Shown here: positions 10,301 through 18,318 of the stretch, in pieces | How positions within the stretch are numbered: the stretch's first letter is position 1 | Layout: the number at the start of each line of letters is the position of its first letter | Source: Cytophagaceae bacterium | GTDB taxonomy: Bacteria; Bacteroidota; Bacteroidia; Cytophagales; Cytophagaceae | Reading direction: 5' to 3' | DNA: 64,000 nt | Assembly: GCA_021151805.1 (NCBI GenBank) | Contig: JAGKWN010000002.1 | Span: forward strand, 32,156 to 96,155 | Translations under genes and position numbers: made by a program | The notes under the pieces: generated by a model | Told to the model about the DNA's origin: nothing | Databases searched by the model: none | The model's input: only the letters and a program-made list of their open reading frames with translations

Positions 10301-11095
10301 ACAGCATTATCGCTTGCTGAAAATGATTATATATTCAACCGTGCCTGGGTTACAGTGCACTATTTACCATTTATAAGCGATGCAAAACAACACCTAGCTG
10401 AACAGTTTGTTTCTGCTTCTTCGCAATTGAATGAAAGTCTGCCGACGAAAGAATATTTTAATCATATTCTTTCAGGTTACATATATAAGGGCCCTGTACT
10501 TGAATGGTATTTCAGAATAAAAGTACAACTGGAACAATCTTACCAGGTGTTTAATGATTTGCTTCCTATGCAAGGTAAGATCTATGATCTGGGCTGTGGG
10601 TATGGGTTTCTCGATTATTTCTTACAGGAAAAATCTTCTGCACGTAAAATCATAGGTGTGGATTACGATGAAGAAAAAATCAGTGTAGCAAATCATTCGT
10701 ATTTAAAGACAGACCGGTTAACTTTCAGAAATCAGGATGTGATGGAGGTGCAGATAGAACATGCAGATGCCGTGGTTATACTTGATGTGCTGCACTATCT
10801 TTCTGTTGAAAATCAATGCAAGCTGATCCGTTCTGCATTTCAGGGTTTGCGCACAGGAGGTATTTTAATTATCCGTGACGGAGATTGTTCTCAGGAATCA
10901 AAACACAATGGCACAAAACTGACGGAGTTCTTTTCTACAAGATTATTGAAGTTCAATAAACAGACGGAAGAAAACTTATGCTTCATGTCTTCGCAGAAGA
11001 TCATTGAGATTCTGCAGGATTTTAATGTGGAAGTTAAACTGGTTGATACAACGATTTATACATCTAATGTGATGTATTATGTGATTAAACCTTAA
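7310..11095 (+). CDS. MMPL-type exporter fused to acyltransferase-like and methyltransferase domains
   Basis: A 1261-residue fusion protein. Residues about 1-820 are an RND/MMPL exporter, with TM1 near residue 17, a first TM block at about 267-400 ending in ALDYSFHVFAHY, a second half with a TM block at about 667-790 and GLGDDYSIF. Residues about 825-1040 resemble a PlsC-like acyltransferase, but the H-x4-D site reads GSNSVLD, so the catalytic His is missing. Residues about 1085-1261 are a SAM-dependent methyltransferase (YDLGCGYGFLDYF, GVDYDEEKI, DVLHYLS). The reading frame is continuous. By context it exports or finishes the pigment at the inner membrane; the three-part order suggests hand-over between enzymes and pump. 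Confidence 0.88.
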   Translation: MSRIVVFFYEFFKAKKALFYVVLLSLFLVFGYFASRITLQEDITKMIPDDKTTKDYKTAIQEIRILDKIIVSISADSAGMEDSLIACAEQFVQKVNDQPASASLISEVRFKIEEDRLAGVYNLLYNNLPVYLAPEDYKRIDSITTDSAIAESVQRGYHKLISPASFVLKEFVLKDPLSISASALGKLQGMQAEDSYELYNGCIFRKDRKTLVIFLTPTHPANKTGLNGPLIDLLNTARDSSEAQFTTFNVDYFGAAAVAVSNARQIERDIKVIATAALVLILVFLYIFYRSWSLPILMLSPIAFGGIFSLSMVYFIQGSISAIAIGAGSVIIGIALDYSFHVFAHYKHTRSIHAVVNDIATPMMIGSISTVGAFFSLLYVHSDILSDFGLFAGLCLIGASLFSLLFLPHLIETFNPVKASDDEHTAEPAIMKFIHIKPEMSKWFVIIVGILTAVFVYFSNRVSFDSDLSKINYMSEELKAAENKLYQNDTSAGKSIFMIFKGKTISDALYKNEEALVIIDSLKKKELVHRYAGISALLPSDSIQKQRIALWHAYWTPEKIARIEQSVSKHAVALGFKAEAFNPFFELLKKQYAPMNEEDKTFMKDVFLKDYIQSDSNGVAVLASMRLPLTVTSDIYKPFERVEGLTILDRQLFYNKFLLIVKDDFNQILLSSSLLVFAILLISYGRIELSLISFLPMVISWFWILGLMGIFDIHFNIVNIIISTFVFGLGDDYSIFSTDGLQKKYAEGKDNLSSYKISIFLSAFTTIVAMGALIFAKHPALRSIALISIIGITCVVIISYTIIPLLFRWMITNRTEQGKAPLTLLLLVRLLLIIVWQIVILVFLSLVRIICIVGSFSGKQSSRRFYKTIVCYASKCVLFFSFFLSKKIPALPVDLSKRPLFIIVGSNSVLDYLVLLSLHPRIVLISSKNKSTGWLKSIMIFMSDIYNGEERESGSTAYYLNAYIHEGFSPVFMLTDPVLQQISNETTVDVLPIHVTGTALSLAENDYIFNRAWVTVHYLPFISDAKQHLAEQFVSASSQLNESLPTKEYFNHILSGYIYKGPVLEWYFRIKVQLEQSYQVFNDLLPMQGKIYDLGCGYGFLDYFLQEKSSARKIIGVDYDEEKISVANHSYLKTDRLTFRNQDVMEVQIEHADAVVILDVLHYLSVENQCKLIRSAFQGLRTGGILIIRDGDCSQESKHNGTKLTEFFSTRLLKFNKQTEENLCFMSSQKIIEILQDFNVEVKLVDTTIYTSNVMYYVIKP

Positions 11096-11104
11096 AAGAG
11101 AAAC

Positions 11105-11872
11105 TTATTTTGTTTCTTCACTGTCTGTATCGGGCTTGCCCAGGAGTCTGCCGACAAGCAATACGATGAACAGGTTAGACCATACAGCCTCTATGATTCC
11201 CAGGTTTTGGATCAGCGGAATCGCTTCCAGAAAAGCATCGTGCCCACCGATGATGGTCATGCTGTAATAAATGCAAACGGTATAACTTTCCAATCCCTGT
11301 GCCAATGGAATACCCATGCTGCCAGGCTTGACGATGTTGACCAGATCATACAAACTGCCGAAGGAAATACCGATCATTAAATAAATGCAGGCAGAGCCCC
11401 ATATTTTTTCTACCGATAATTTTTTTCCGGAAAAGATATCATACACACAATGGTAGATCACGGTTGTTTCGATAATGAACAGCGATAAATGCACGAAAAA
11501 CAGATAAGGTCTTTTGGTATCGTTATCAAAAAACTCATACACCGGATTAACGGCAAAAAAAGCTACTCCCAAACCCAGGATGATCAACACTAACATGGAT
11601 ATGATTAAGACATTGCTCTTGGTAAGATCACGCAACAGATCCCATAAAACAAATACATAAAGTCCGCCGGTGATTAAAAAAAGAAAATCCCGGATCATGT
11701 TGGAGGTGGCTAAACTTACACCGCAGAGTGCCAACGTTTCCTTTAGCAGCATGGCAGAAACGATAATGATGATCTGAAGGAAAACGATATTCCTGAAATC
11801 TTTCTTTTTTTCTTCGTTTAATTCTTTGGTATTGAGGTCTTTGTGTTGTATGTGGGTGAGGTATTTCTTCAT
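11105..11872 (-). CDS. two-TM ion-channel-like membrane protein with degenerate filter
   Basis: A 255-residue protein with about six hydrophobic segments. The C-terminal part resembles the pore module of Ion_trans_2 channels: a helix, a pore-loop region YYSMTIIGGHDAF and a final helix IEAVWSNLFIVLLVGRLLG that matches the usual E-x2-x-G-x-LY-x-AI-x2-ARL-x-G pattern. Where potassium channels have TxGYGD it reads TIIGGHD, so potassium selectivity is unlikely. The gene is convergent with the pigment operon; the two stops are nine bases apart. The function is unknown; a cation channel or a non-conducting relative is possible. Confidence 0.65.
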   Translation of the reverse strand: MKKYLTHIQHKDLNTKELNEEKKKDFRNIVFLQIIIIVSAMLLKETLALCGVSLATSNMIRDFLFLITGGLYVFVLWDLLRDLTKSNVLIISMLVLIILGLGVAFFAVNPVYEFFDNDTKRPYLFFVHLSLFIIETTVIYHCVYDIFSGKKLSVEKIWGSACIYLMIGISFGSLYDLVNIVKPGSMGIPLAQGLESYTVCIYYSMTIIGGHDAFLEAIPLIQNLGIIEAVWSNLFIVLLVGRLLGKPDTDSEETK

Positions 11873-11971
11873 AAAAAGGGGAATTCAGAAAATTTATTTA
11901 ATTTTTTTCATTCGTGCGTAGGGGTATTTTGCCGTTCACATGTCCTATATACGTATCATAATCCGATTTGT

Positions 11972-12244
11972 ATGTATAGAGCTAGTATTAAACAGATTTT
12001 AGTGACTATTCTATCAAGAGAATTGTTATTGAGATTTACAGAAATCCACACGGTAGCCTTTTTCGATAAGGATTTAAAATTAACCTCTGAAGAGTTTAAC
12101 AGGTTTTTATACTTCGTTGAAATGAATTTCAACATAAACCTTTCAGAAGAAGACATCACTATCAACGATAGATTGTCTGATTTGGTTAACACGATCTATC
12201 AAAAAACGTTGAATGAGTCTTCTTTTGCTTTAAAATCAGCTTAA
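11972..12244 (+). CDS. orphan acyl-carrier-protein-like protein
   Basis: A 90-residue acidic helical protein. The ATG at 11972 is preferred over the upstream in-frame extension, which overlaps the divergent channel-like gene. The segment DLKLTSEEFNRFLYFVE, followed by NFNINLSEEDITINDRLSDLVNTI, follows the ACP pattern, in which DLGLDSLD is followed by a helix, an E-x-F-x-I-x-I block and a final helix. Ser39 would be the phosphopantetheine site, but the usual DS is TS, so modification is uncertain. It has its own upstream region and is not part of the pigment operon, though only about 900 bases away. Confidence 0.5.
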   Translation: MYRASIKQILVTILSRELLLRFTEIHTVAFFDKDLKLTSEEFNRFLYFVEMNFNINLSEEDITINDRLSDLVNTIYQKTLNESSFALKSA

Positions 12245-12351
12245 TAATAAAAGAGCTGCCCAATATTTAAAGTAAGAAAATCGACTTTAATTGTATTATT
12301 TTTTTAAATAGTTGTAATAATCGGTTTTGTTAAATTGGTTAACTTACAACT

Positions 12352-14373
12352 ATGAAACATCTTTACCTTTTTCTGCTAACCTTATTTATCAATACGGTGG
12401 TAAACGCACAGAACCTTCTTTCGAATGGAACATTCGAAACAGGTTCTTATTCTCCATTTACTTTATGGACTTCCAATAGTGATTATCAAAGTGTGCTATC
12501 GGTTACCACAACCGATGCGCATGCAGGCAGCAATGCTATGCTTATTGATGTACAGAAGTCTGATCCAACGAATACCAATTATTACGATAAAATATGGCGG
12601 GTACAGGTCACCCAAAGTGGTTTCTCTGCAAGCGAAGGAGAAAAGCTATTGTTTTCATTCTGGGCTAAAGCAGATGCACCGCACAAAATGCAGTTTGGGA
12701 TAACCAAGAACAGTACTACTTATGCGGATTTTTCGGTAGAAGAAATTGATCTGACTACTGAATGGAAACAATATGAAATGGAATTCATTAGTCCCGTTAC
12801 AACAACAACGGATATACGTGCCATTTTTAAGTGTGGTGCAAGTGTTGGTCAATATTATATAGATGATGTTGCAATGACCAGACAAGGTCTTTCAGACCTG
12901 AATTGGTATGCAAACGCAGAGAAACGCATTGCTCAGATTCGTAAAGGAGAGTTTACATTGACCGTGCAGGATGAAAATGGAAATCCGCTGAAGAATTGTG
13001 ATGTTACGGTAAGCCTGAAACAACACGACTTTAAATGGGGAACCGCATTATCACTTCAATCGACCATCAGTGCAGACGAGACCTGGTATAGAAATACAGC
13101 TGCCCAGTACTTTAATGATGCTGTTTTTGAAAACGATTTTAAGTGGCCATCCATGGAATATGCCAACGGACAGGTAAGTTATACAGCCGTTGACAAGTAT
13201 TTGGATTGGGGCGATGATCTGAACATCGGTTTCCGTGGCCACAACCTGGTATGGGTTGGTAAGCAGGCTGCACCGCCCAATACCTGGTGGATGACACCTT
13301 CCTGGCTGTGGACTGTTTCTTCAGATTCTGCATACAAACTGATTGAAAGAAGAATCAAACGCGATGTTACGCATTATAAAGGTCGGATCTTTGAATATGA
13401 TGTGATTAACGAAGCGGTACATGAAACAGCGCTTGCAAACTGGCTTGGAGACAGCGTGAATGTGCTGGCATTTAAATGGGCCAAGGAAGCAGACCCGGAT
13501 GCCGCTTTGTATATAAATGATTATTCCAATATTGATGGTAATACTACTTCAAAATATAAATCCTATATAAACTATTTATTAAGTAAAGACGCTCCGGTTG
13601 AAGGAATCGGGTTGCAGGCACATTTCGGCAGTTATATAGACTGGATGGGAGTGAAGTCACGTTTGGATTATCTTGGAGATCTTGGACTGCCGCTTAAGAT
13701 TACAGAATTTGATATGAATGTACAGTCGATCGGCATGACTGAAGAGCAGCAGGCATCTGAGTATGCGAAGATGATGCGGATCGCTTTCTCACATCCGGAT
13801 GTAGAAGGCTTTTTATTCTGGGGCTTCTGGGATAGCCGCCATTGGCTCAAGAACGCTGGTATTTTCAGAGCTGATAAAACTGCCAAGCCAGCAGCAGATT
13901 CTGTATATAAACTCATTCACCAAACCTGGTCAACAACACTTACATTAAAGACAGATCAGAATGGTCAGCTATCCTTCAATGGTTTCTACGGAACATATGA
14001 TGTGCGTGCTACGTCTTGTGTACCCGGCAAATATGCAGAAACATCTTTTACCAAATCTTCATTAAGTAATACCGTTGAGTTATCATCTGTTATCACGGGA
14101 ATTGTTTCTAACCAGGAAACAACTCAGATAACCATATTCCCGAATCCTGCAACTAATAAAGCAACATTGGAGCTGGTTTCTGCTGAAAACCTCCAGACAG
14201 AATATGTCTTGTTGAGTACGACCGGGCAAGTGGTGAAAACGGAAAAAGTTGTCTTGAATGCTGGCTCAAATACGCTGGATATTGATGTATTTGATTTAAA
14301 GCCAGGTGTATATATGCTTCAGCTAAAATTGAATGATAAATTATATGTGTCGAAGCTGATTAAATCTGAATAA
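12352..14373 (+). CDS. secreted GH10 endo-1,4-beta-xylanase with CBM and T9SS sorting domain
   Basis: A 673-residue secreted enzyme. It has a signal peptide (residues 1-20, ending NAQ), a CBM4/9-like carbohydrate-binding module (about 22-175, NLLSNGTFETG), a linker, a GH10 catalytic domain (about 190-525) and a T9SS type A sorting domain (about 590-673: IFPNPATNKATLEL to the C-terminal KLIKSE). The acid/base is Glu354 in DVINEAV and the nucleophile Glu452 in KITEFDMN. The RGHNLVWVGKQ motif has Val where many GH10 enzymes have a second His, as in some other CBM-linked GH10 proteins. It hydrolyses xylan outside the cell or on its surface after export by the type IX system. The AT-rich leader is about 105 bases. 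Confidence 0.93.
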   Translation: MKHLYLFLLTLFINTVVNAQNLLSNGTFETGSYSPFTLWTSNSDYQSVLSVTTTDAHAGSNAMLIDVQKSDPTNTNYYDKIWRVQVTQSGFSASEGEKLLFSFWAKADAPHKMQFGITKNSTTYADFSVEEIDLTTEWKQYEMEFISPVTTTTDIRAIFKCGASVGQYYIDDVAMTRQGLSDLNWYANAEKRIAQIRKGEFTLTVQDENGNPLKNCDVTVSLKQHDFKWGTALSLQSTISADETWYRNTAAQYFNDAVFENDFKWPSMEYANGQVSYTAVDKYLDWGDDLNIGFRGHNLVWVGKQAAPPNTWWMTPSWLWTVSSDSAYKLIERRIKRDVTHYKGRIFEYDVINEAVHETALANWLGDSVNVLAFKWAKEADPDAALYINDYSNIDGNTTSKYKSYINYLLSKDAPVEGIGLQAHFGSYIDWMGVKSRLDYLGDLGLPLKITEFDMNVQSIGMTEEQQASEYAKMMRIAFSHPDVEGFLFWGFWDSRHWLKNAGIFRADKTAKPAADSVYKLIHQTWSTTLTLKTDQNGQLSFNGFYGTYDVRATSCVPGKYAETSFTKSSLSNTVELSSVITGIVSNQETTQITIFPNPATNKATLELVSAENLQTEYVLLSTTGQVVKTEKVVLNAGSNTLDIDVFDLKPGVYMLQLKLNDKLYVSKLIKSE

Positions 14374-14389
14374 GTATAGCTTATCCATA

Positions 14390-14426
14390 AAAAGAACCCT
14401 GAAACAGAACTTCTCAGGGTTCTTTT
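14390..14426 (+). terminator. rho-independent terminator after the xylanase gene
   Basis: The stem AAAAGAACCCTGA at 14390-14402 pairs with TCAGGGTTCTTTT at 14414-14426, with an 11-base loop, followed by a T-rich tract. It ends the xylanase transcript 17 bases after the stop. Confidence 0.85.
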
Positions 14427-14501
14427 ATTTTCATGGGCTTTCTGTTTATGAAGTTGCAGTCTTTGAAACATAGCCTTATCTTTAAAGAATAATCCTGTTA
14501 C

Positions 14502-14891
14502 ATGAAAAATTATAAAAAGTACTACATCATTACCGCGCCACCTGAAGAAGTGTATTTAGGTTTGACAACACCCACAACACTATTACTTTGGACAGGCGAA
14601 GATGCTGTTATGTCTACTGAACCGGGTTCAGAATTTTCGTTATGGGGCGGAAGTATCGAAGGGAAAAATATAGAATTTGTTGAAGGGAAAAAGATTGTGC
14701 AGGAATGGTATTTTGGCGACCAGGAAGAGGCATCCATTGTTACGATCATTCTGCATGCAGACAAAAAAGGAACATCCGCAGAATTAAGACACACCAATAT
14801 ACCCGATGAAGCTTATGAAGACATGGTAGAGGGGTGGGATCATAACTATTTCGGCGCCTTGCAGGAATTCTATGAAGAGGAAGAAGAATAG
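14502..14891 (+). CDS. SRPBCC/AHSA1-like protein
   Basis: A 129-residue protein of the START/SRPBCC superfamily, AHSA1-like branch. It shows the pattern YIITAPPEEVYLGLTTPTTLLLWTG, then GSEFSLWGGSIEGKNIEFVEGKKIVQEW, then a C-terminal helix GWDHNYFGALQEFYEEEEE. These domains form a hydrophobic cavity that can bind ligands, but no specific ligand can be read from the sequence. It has no signal peptide and is cytosolic. It lies between the xylanase terminator and the cellulase gene and has about 40 bases before the latter, so a shared transcript is possible but unproven. Confidence 0.85.
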   Translation: MKNYKKYYIITAPPEEVYLGLTTPTTLLLWTGEDAVMSTEPGSEFSLWGGSIEGKNIEFVEGKKIVQEWYFGDQEEASIVTIILHADKKGTSAELRHTNIPDEAYEDMVEGWDHNYFGALQEFYEEEEE

Positions 14892-14933
14892 ATATCATTC
14901 AATTCGAAAAAACAAAAACGTAAATTAATATTC

Positions 14934-15980
14934 ATGAAGAAAAATGTATTTACACTGGCAATCGTATTGTGGTTGCTGAGCTGTTCTCAACTATTTGCAC
15001 AAAAGACCATCGTAGAGAAATACGGACACTTATCTGTAAAAGGAAATTACATGGTAAGTGAATATGGCGACACCGTACAATTAAGAGGCATGTCTTTATT
15101 CTGGAGCCAATGGATGGGGCAGTACTATAATTCTGACGTGGTAAAATGGTTGCGCGACGATTGGAAGTGTACCGTTATACGTGCTGCCATGGGTGTTGAA
15201 ATGGGCGGCTACCTGGAGAATCCCGATACAGAAAAAATGAAAGTTCTTGAAGTGATCAATGCTGCAATCTCAAAAGGGATATATGTAATTGTTGATTACC
15301 ACAGTCACGAAGCACAAAAAAATCCGGCAGCTGCACAGCGTTTCTTTTCAGAGATTGCGAAAAAATATGGTAATGTGCCAAACATTATTTACGAAGTATA
15401 CAATGAACCATTACAGGCAACGTCATGGCTGAAAGATATTAAGCCTTATGCAGAAGGTGTATTGGCAAAGATACGTGCGTATGATTCAACCAATATTGTT
15501 GTAGTAGGTACAAGACAATGGTCTCAGTTGGTAAGCGAGGCTGCGTTGAATCCGATCAAGGATAAAAAAGTAATGTATACCTTACACTTTTATCCGGGTA
15601 CACACAAGCAGGAATTACGTAATGAAGCACAAAAAGCACTTGATATGGGTATTGCTTTGTTTGTAACCGAATATGGTACCTGCGATGCTTCAGGAAACAG
15701 CAACTTCAGTCCGGAAGAAACAGCGTTGTGGTACGCCTTCTTAGATGCACACAAGATCAGTTATTGCAACTGGTCCATCGCAGACAAAGCTGAGACAGCG
15801 TCGGCATTGGTGCCAGGTGCAAGCATGTACGGCGGTTGGGCAGATTATGATCTTACACCTTCAGGTCAACTGGTAAAAGCGGATATGGTTCTTAAGAATG
15901 GACCGATCTTCGACACACTTGTAAAAGGGCCTGCGAAAGGTTCTACTGAAGCCGGAAAGAAAAAGAAAGGGAAGAACTAA
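14934..15980 (+). CDS. secreted GH5 endoglucanase (cellulase)
   Basis: A 348-residue GH5 enzyme (GH5_2-like). After a signal peptide (about 1-22, ending FAQ) comes the catalytic domain with LRGMSLFWSQW, TVIRAAMGVE, YVIVDYHSHE, the acid/base Glu158 in YEVYNEP and the nucleophile Glu246 in FVTEYGT. It should cleave beta-1,4-glucan internally. Unlike the neighbouring xylanase it has no T9SS sorting domain or CBM; instead it ends in a lysine-rich tail, KKKKGKN. It may therefore be periplasmic or leave the cell by another route. It is followed after 15 bases by an outer-membrane protein gene. Confidence 0.93.
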   Translation: MKKNVFTLAIVLWLLSCSQLFAQKTIVEKYGHLSVKGNYMVSEYGDTVQLRGMSLFWSQWMGQYYNSDVVKWLRDDWKCTVIRAAMGVEMGGYLENPDTEKMKVLEVINAAISKGIYVIVDYHSHEAQKNPAAAQRFFSEIAKKYGNVPNIIYEVYNEPLQATSWLKDIKPYAEGVLAKIRAYDSTNIVVVGTRQWSQLVSEAALNPIKDKKVMYTLHFYPGTHKQELRNEAQKALDMGIALFVTEYGTCDASGNSNFSPEETALWYAFLDAHKISYCNWSIADKAETASALVPGASMYGGWADYDLTPSGQLVKADMVLKNGPIFDTLVKGPAKGSTEAGKKKKGKN

Positions 15981-15995
15981 AGTATATATTTTGCA

Positions 15996-16775
15996 GTGAA
16001 GAAAAAGAATCATTTTCTGGTTTCATCCTACTATTCAGGGATCAAAAAGGGAAGTATTCTTTTTCTTTTCTTTTTACTGGTACATACCGTGTCTGCACAG
16101 TATCCAGATACCATGACGTATCACATCAAGGCACAGCTGGCTGGAGTTTTCAATAAAACCAATACTACAAAATCATACCTTGCCAACAATGGATTGCAGT
16201 ATAATATGTCGAGAGAACATACTTCCATCAATTGGAACGGCAGCTGGATTTACGGTAAAACAAATGGGGGGCTTACCAATAATGATTTTTCATCGATATT
16301 TGATTACAATATCTTCAATAAAAAGAAACACGCCTATGTCTGGGGCTTTGCTGCCTATGATAAAAGCTATTCTTTAAAAATCATCGACAGGCTGCAGGCC
16401 GGTGCCGGACTTGGCTACAAGCTGGTAGACACCAAAACATTATTGCTTGACCTGAGTGATGGGATCATTTATGAGAACAGTGACCTGGATCAATCGGCTG
16501 ATGTGAATGTAAAAGATATTGAAACGTTTCGTAATTCGTTGCGGCTGAAATATACCTTCAATTACAGTACGGTACTTGTGCTGCATGGCAGCAATTACTG
16601 GCAGCAATCGATAGAGACCGGCGACGATTACATTATAAAATGCTATAATACCCTGAACATAAAAGTCAGGCAATGGCTGAGCCTCAGTATTGTGATGAAC
16701 TATAATAAGATCAATGTTACTCAACGCGAAAATTTTTTATTAACCTACGGACTTACGTTTGATAAAACGTTTTAA
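15996..16775 (+). CDS. DUF481-like outer-membrane beta-barrel protein
   Basis: A 259-residue protein with the repeated amphipathic strands of the DUF481 family: YHIKAQLAGVFNKTNTTKSYLANNG, GSWIYGKTNGGLTNNDF and AGAGLGYKLVDTKTLLLDLSDG. The GTG at 15996 is chosen because it gives a lysine-rich start and a hydrophobic signal segment ending VSAQ; the next ATG would remove it. It is probably an outer-membrane barrel. It follows the cellulase by 15 bases and may share its transcript. Its substrate or function is unknown. Confidence 0.78.
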   Translation: MKKKNHFLVSSYYSGIKKGSILFLFFLLVHTVSAQYPDTMTYHIKAQLAGVFNKTNTTKSYLANNGLQYNMSREHTSINWNGSWIYGKTNGGLTNNDFSSIFDYNIFNKKKHAYVWGFAAYDKSYSLKIIDRLQAGAGLGYKLVDTKTLLLDLSDGIIYENSDLDQSADVNVKDIETFRNSLRLKYTFNYSTVLVLHGSNYWQQSIETGDDYIIKCYNTLNIKVRQWLSLSIVMNYNKINVTQRENFLLTYGLTFDKTF

Positions 16776-16805
16776 TAGTTCTGTTTGAAATGCCTAACTT
16801 CGTTT

Positions 16806-18185
16806 ATGCTTAACTGGAAAGATTTATACAGCCCGAAGCGCCTGGGCGCTGAAAATAAAGTAGAGCTTGATCCTGATGCTGTGCGCAACCCGTATCAGCG
16901 TGATTATGACCGCTTGATCTTTTCATCTCCGTTCAGACGTTTGCAGAATAAGACGCAGGTGTTCCCTCTGCCCGGAAGCATCTTTGTACACAACAGACTT
17001 ACACATAGTCTGGAAGTAGCCTGTGTGGGAAGAAGTATCGGTAGTATCATCGGGCAACGAATTGCAAGAGAGTTTCATAAGGACGATGAAACGTTCCAGC
17101 GTTTTTATAATTATGAAATAGGTTCCGTAATTGCAGCAGCTTGTCTGGCGCACGATATCGGAAATCCTCCTTTCGGTCATTCTGGCGAAAAAGCAATCTC
17201 TGCTTATTTTAAAAATCTTTCAGAAAACGATACAGCGTTATTAAAATCACAGGTAACTGAAAATCAATATTGTGACCTGCTTAATTTTGAAGGCAATGCC
17301 AATGGCCTGCGTTTACTAACACATCCATTCAATGAATCATCAGAAGGCGGGATGCGCTTAACGTACACCACGATTGCTTCCATGATTAAATACCCGTGCG
17401 AATCAAGCGCGGGCTTACAAAAGAAAAATCTGCACCGGAAGAAGTATGGTTTTTTTGATTCAGAAAGAAATACCTTCAAAAAAATTGTTGATGAATTTAA
17501 ATTGATATCGATCTCTGCCGATCAAGAGGCATACGCGCGCCATCCGTTTGTGTATCTGGTGGAAGCCGCAGATGATATCTGTTACCAGATCATTGATTGG
17601 GAAGATGCATATCGATTGAAAATAATCTCCATTGAAAAAACGATAGAAGGCCTGCTGGAATTTTTTCCGGAAGAAGGTGCATACACGAGAGCGAAAGCAA
17701 GGCAGACCTTAACTAAGATTGTAGATGATAATCAGAAGATCGCTTTTCTTCGTGCCACGGTTATTAATCAGTTGCTTGAGAATTGCGCGAATGTGTTCTG
17801 GAAAAAACGTGACGAAATTCTTTCGGGTACATATAGTAAAAGTTTGACTGATGATCTGGACGAACAGATCGCCGTTCCTTTCAATAAATTAAAAGAGATT
17901 TCAATTAAAGAAATTTATAACTATCGTTCCGTCGTTGAAATTGAATTGGCCGGGTATAAAATTTTAGGAGGTTTGATGGAAGAATTTATTCCTGCCATTT
18001 TACACCCGGATAAACCAAATGCTGAAAAGCTCCTGCAGTTGCTGCCTCCCCAGTTTGTGTATGCAGGCGATGACACCTATCTGAAATTACAATCAGTGAT
18101 TGATTTCATTTCAGGTATGACCGATCTCTATGCCGTGGATCTGTACCGCAAAATCAAAGGAATTGCTTTGCCTGAACTGAAATAA
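16806..18185 (+). CDS. dgt: deoxyguanosinetriphosphate triphosphohydrolase
   Basis: A 459-residue HD-domain nucleotide hydrolase. The ATG at 16806 (MLNWKDLYSPKRLG) is used instead of the upstream TTG. FRRLQNKTQVF with HNRLTHSLEVA contributes the first metal His, CLAHDIGNPPFGHSGE is the HD metal motif, and EAADDICYQIIDWEDA matches the family. It hydrolyses dGTP (and possibly other dNTPs) to the deoxynucleoside and triphosphate in the cytosol. The length is close to the type I dGTPase family. It stands alone, and a palindromic region follows. Confidence 0.93.
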   Translation: MLNWKDLYSPKRLGAENKVELDPDAVRNPYQRDYDRLIFSSPFRRLQNKTQVFPLPGSIFVHNRLTHSLEVACVGRSIGSIIGQRIAREFHKDDETFQRFYNYEIGSVIAAACLAHDIGNPPFGHSGEKAISAYFKNLSENDTALLKSQVTENQYCDLLNFEGNANGLRLLTHPFNESSEGGMRLTYTTIASMIKYPCESSAGLQKKNLHRKKYGFFDSERNTFKKIVDEFKLISISADQEAYARHPFVYLVEAADDICYQIIDWEDAYRLKIISIEKTIEGLLEFFPEEGAYTRAKARQTLTKIVDDNQKIAFLRATVINQLLENCANVFWKKRDEILSGTYSKSLTDDLDEQIAVPFNKLKEISIKEIYNYRSVVEIELAGYKILGGLMEEFIPAILHPDKPNAEKLLQLLPPQFVYAGDDTYLKLQSVIDFISGMTDLYAVDLYRKIKGIALPELK

Positions 18186-18249
18186 TACTTCAGAAGCATC
18201 CTTAGTTTCCAGTTACTTTAATTTTTGATATTTTATGAGTGAACGAATT

Positions 18250-18283
18250 CTTTAATTTGCGTGTTTAAACATGTAAATTAAAG
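18250..18283. promoter_or_regulatory. 34-bp near-perfect palindrome before the pirin gene
   Basis: CTTTAATTTGCGTGTTT is followed directly by its near-exact reverse complement, with two mismatches in 17 positions, 35 bases before the pirin start. There is no T-run, so an operator is more likely than a terminator, but both remain possible. Confidence 0.45.
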
Positions 18284-18318
18284 GGTATAACCATTTGAAA
18301 CATAAAAACCATATTTTT

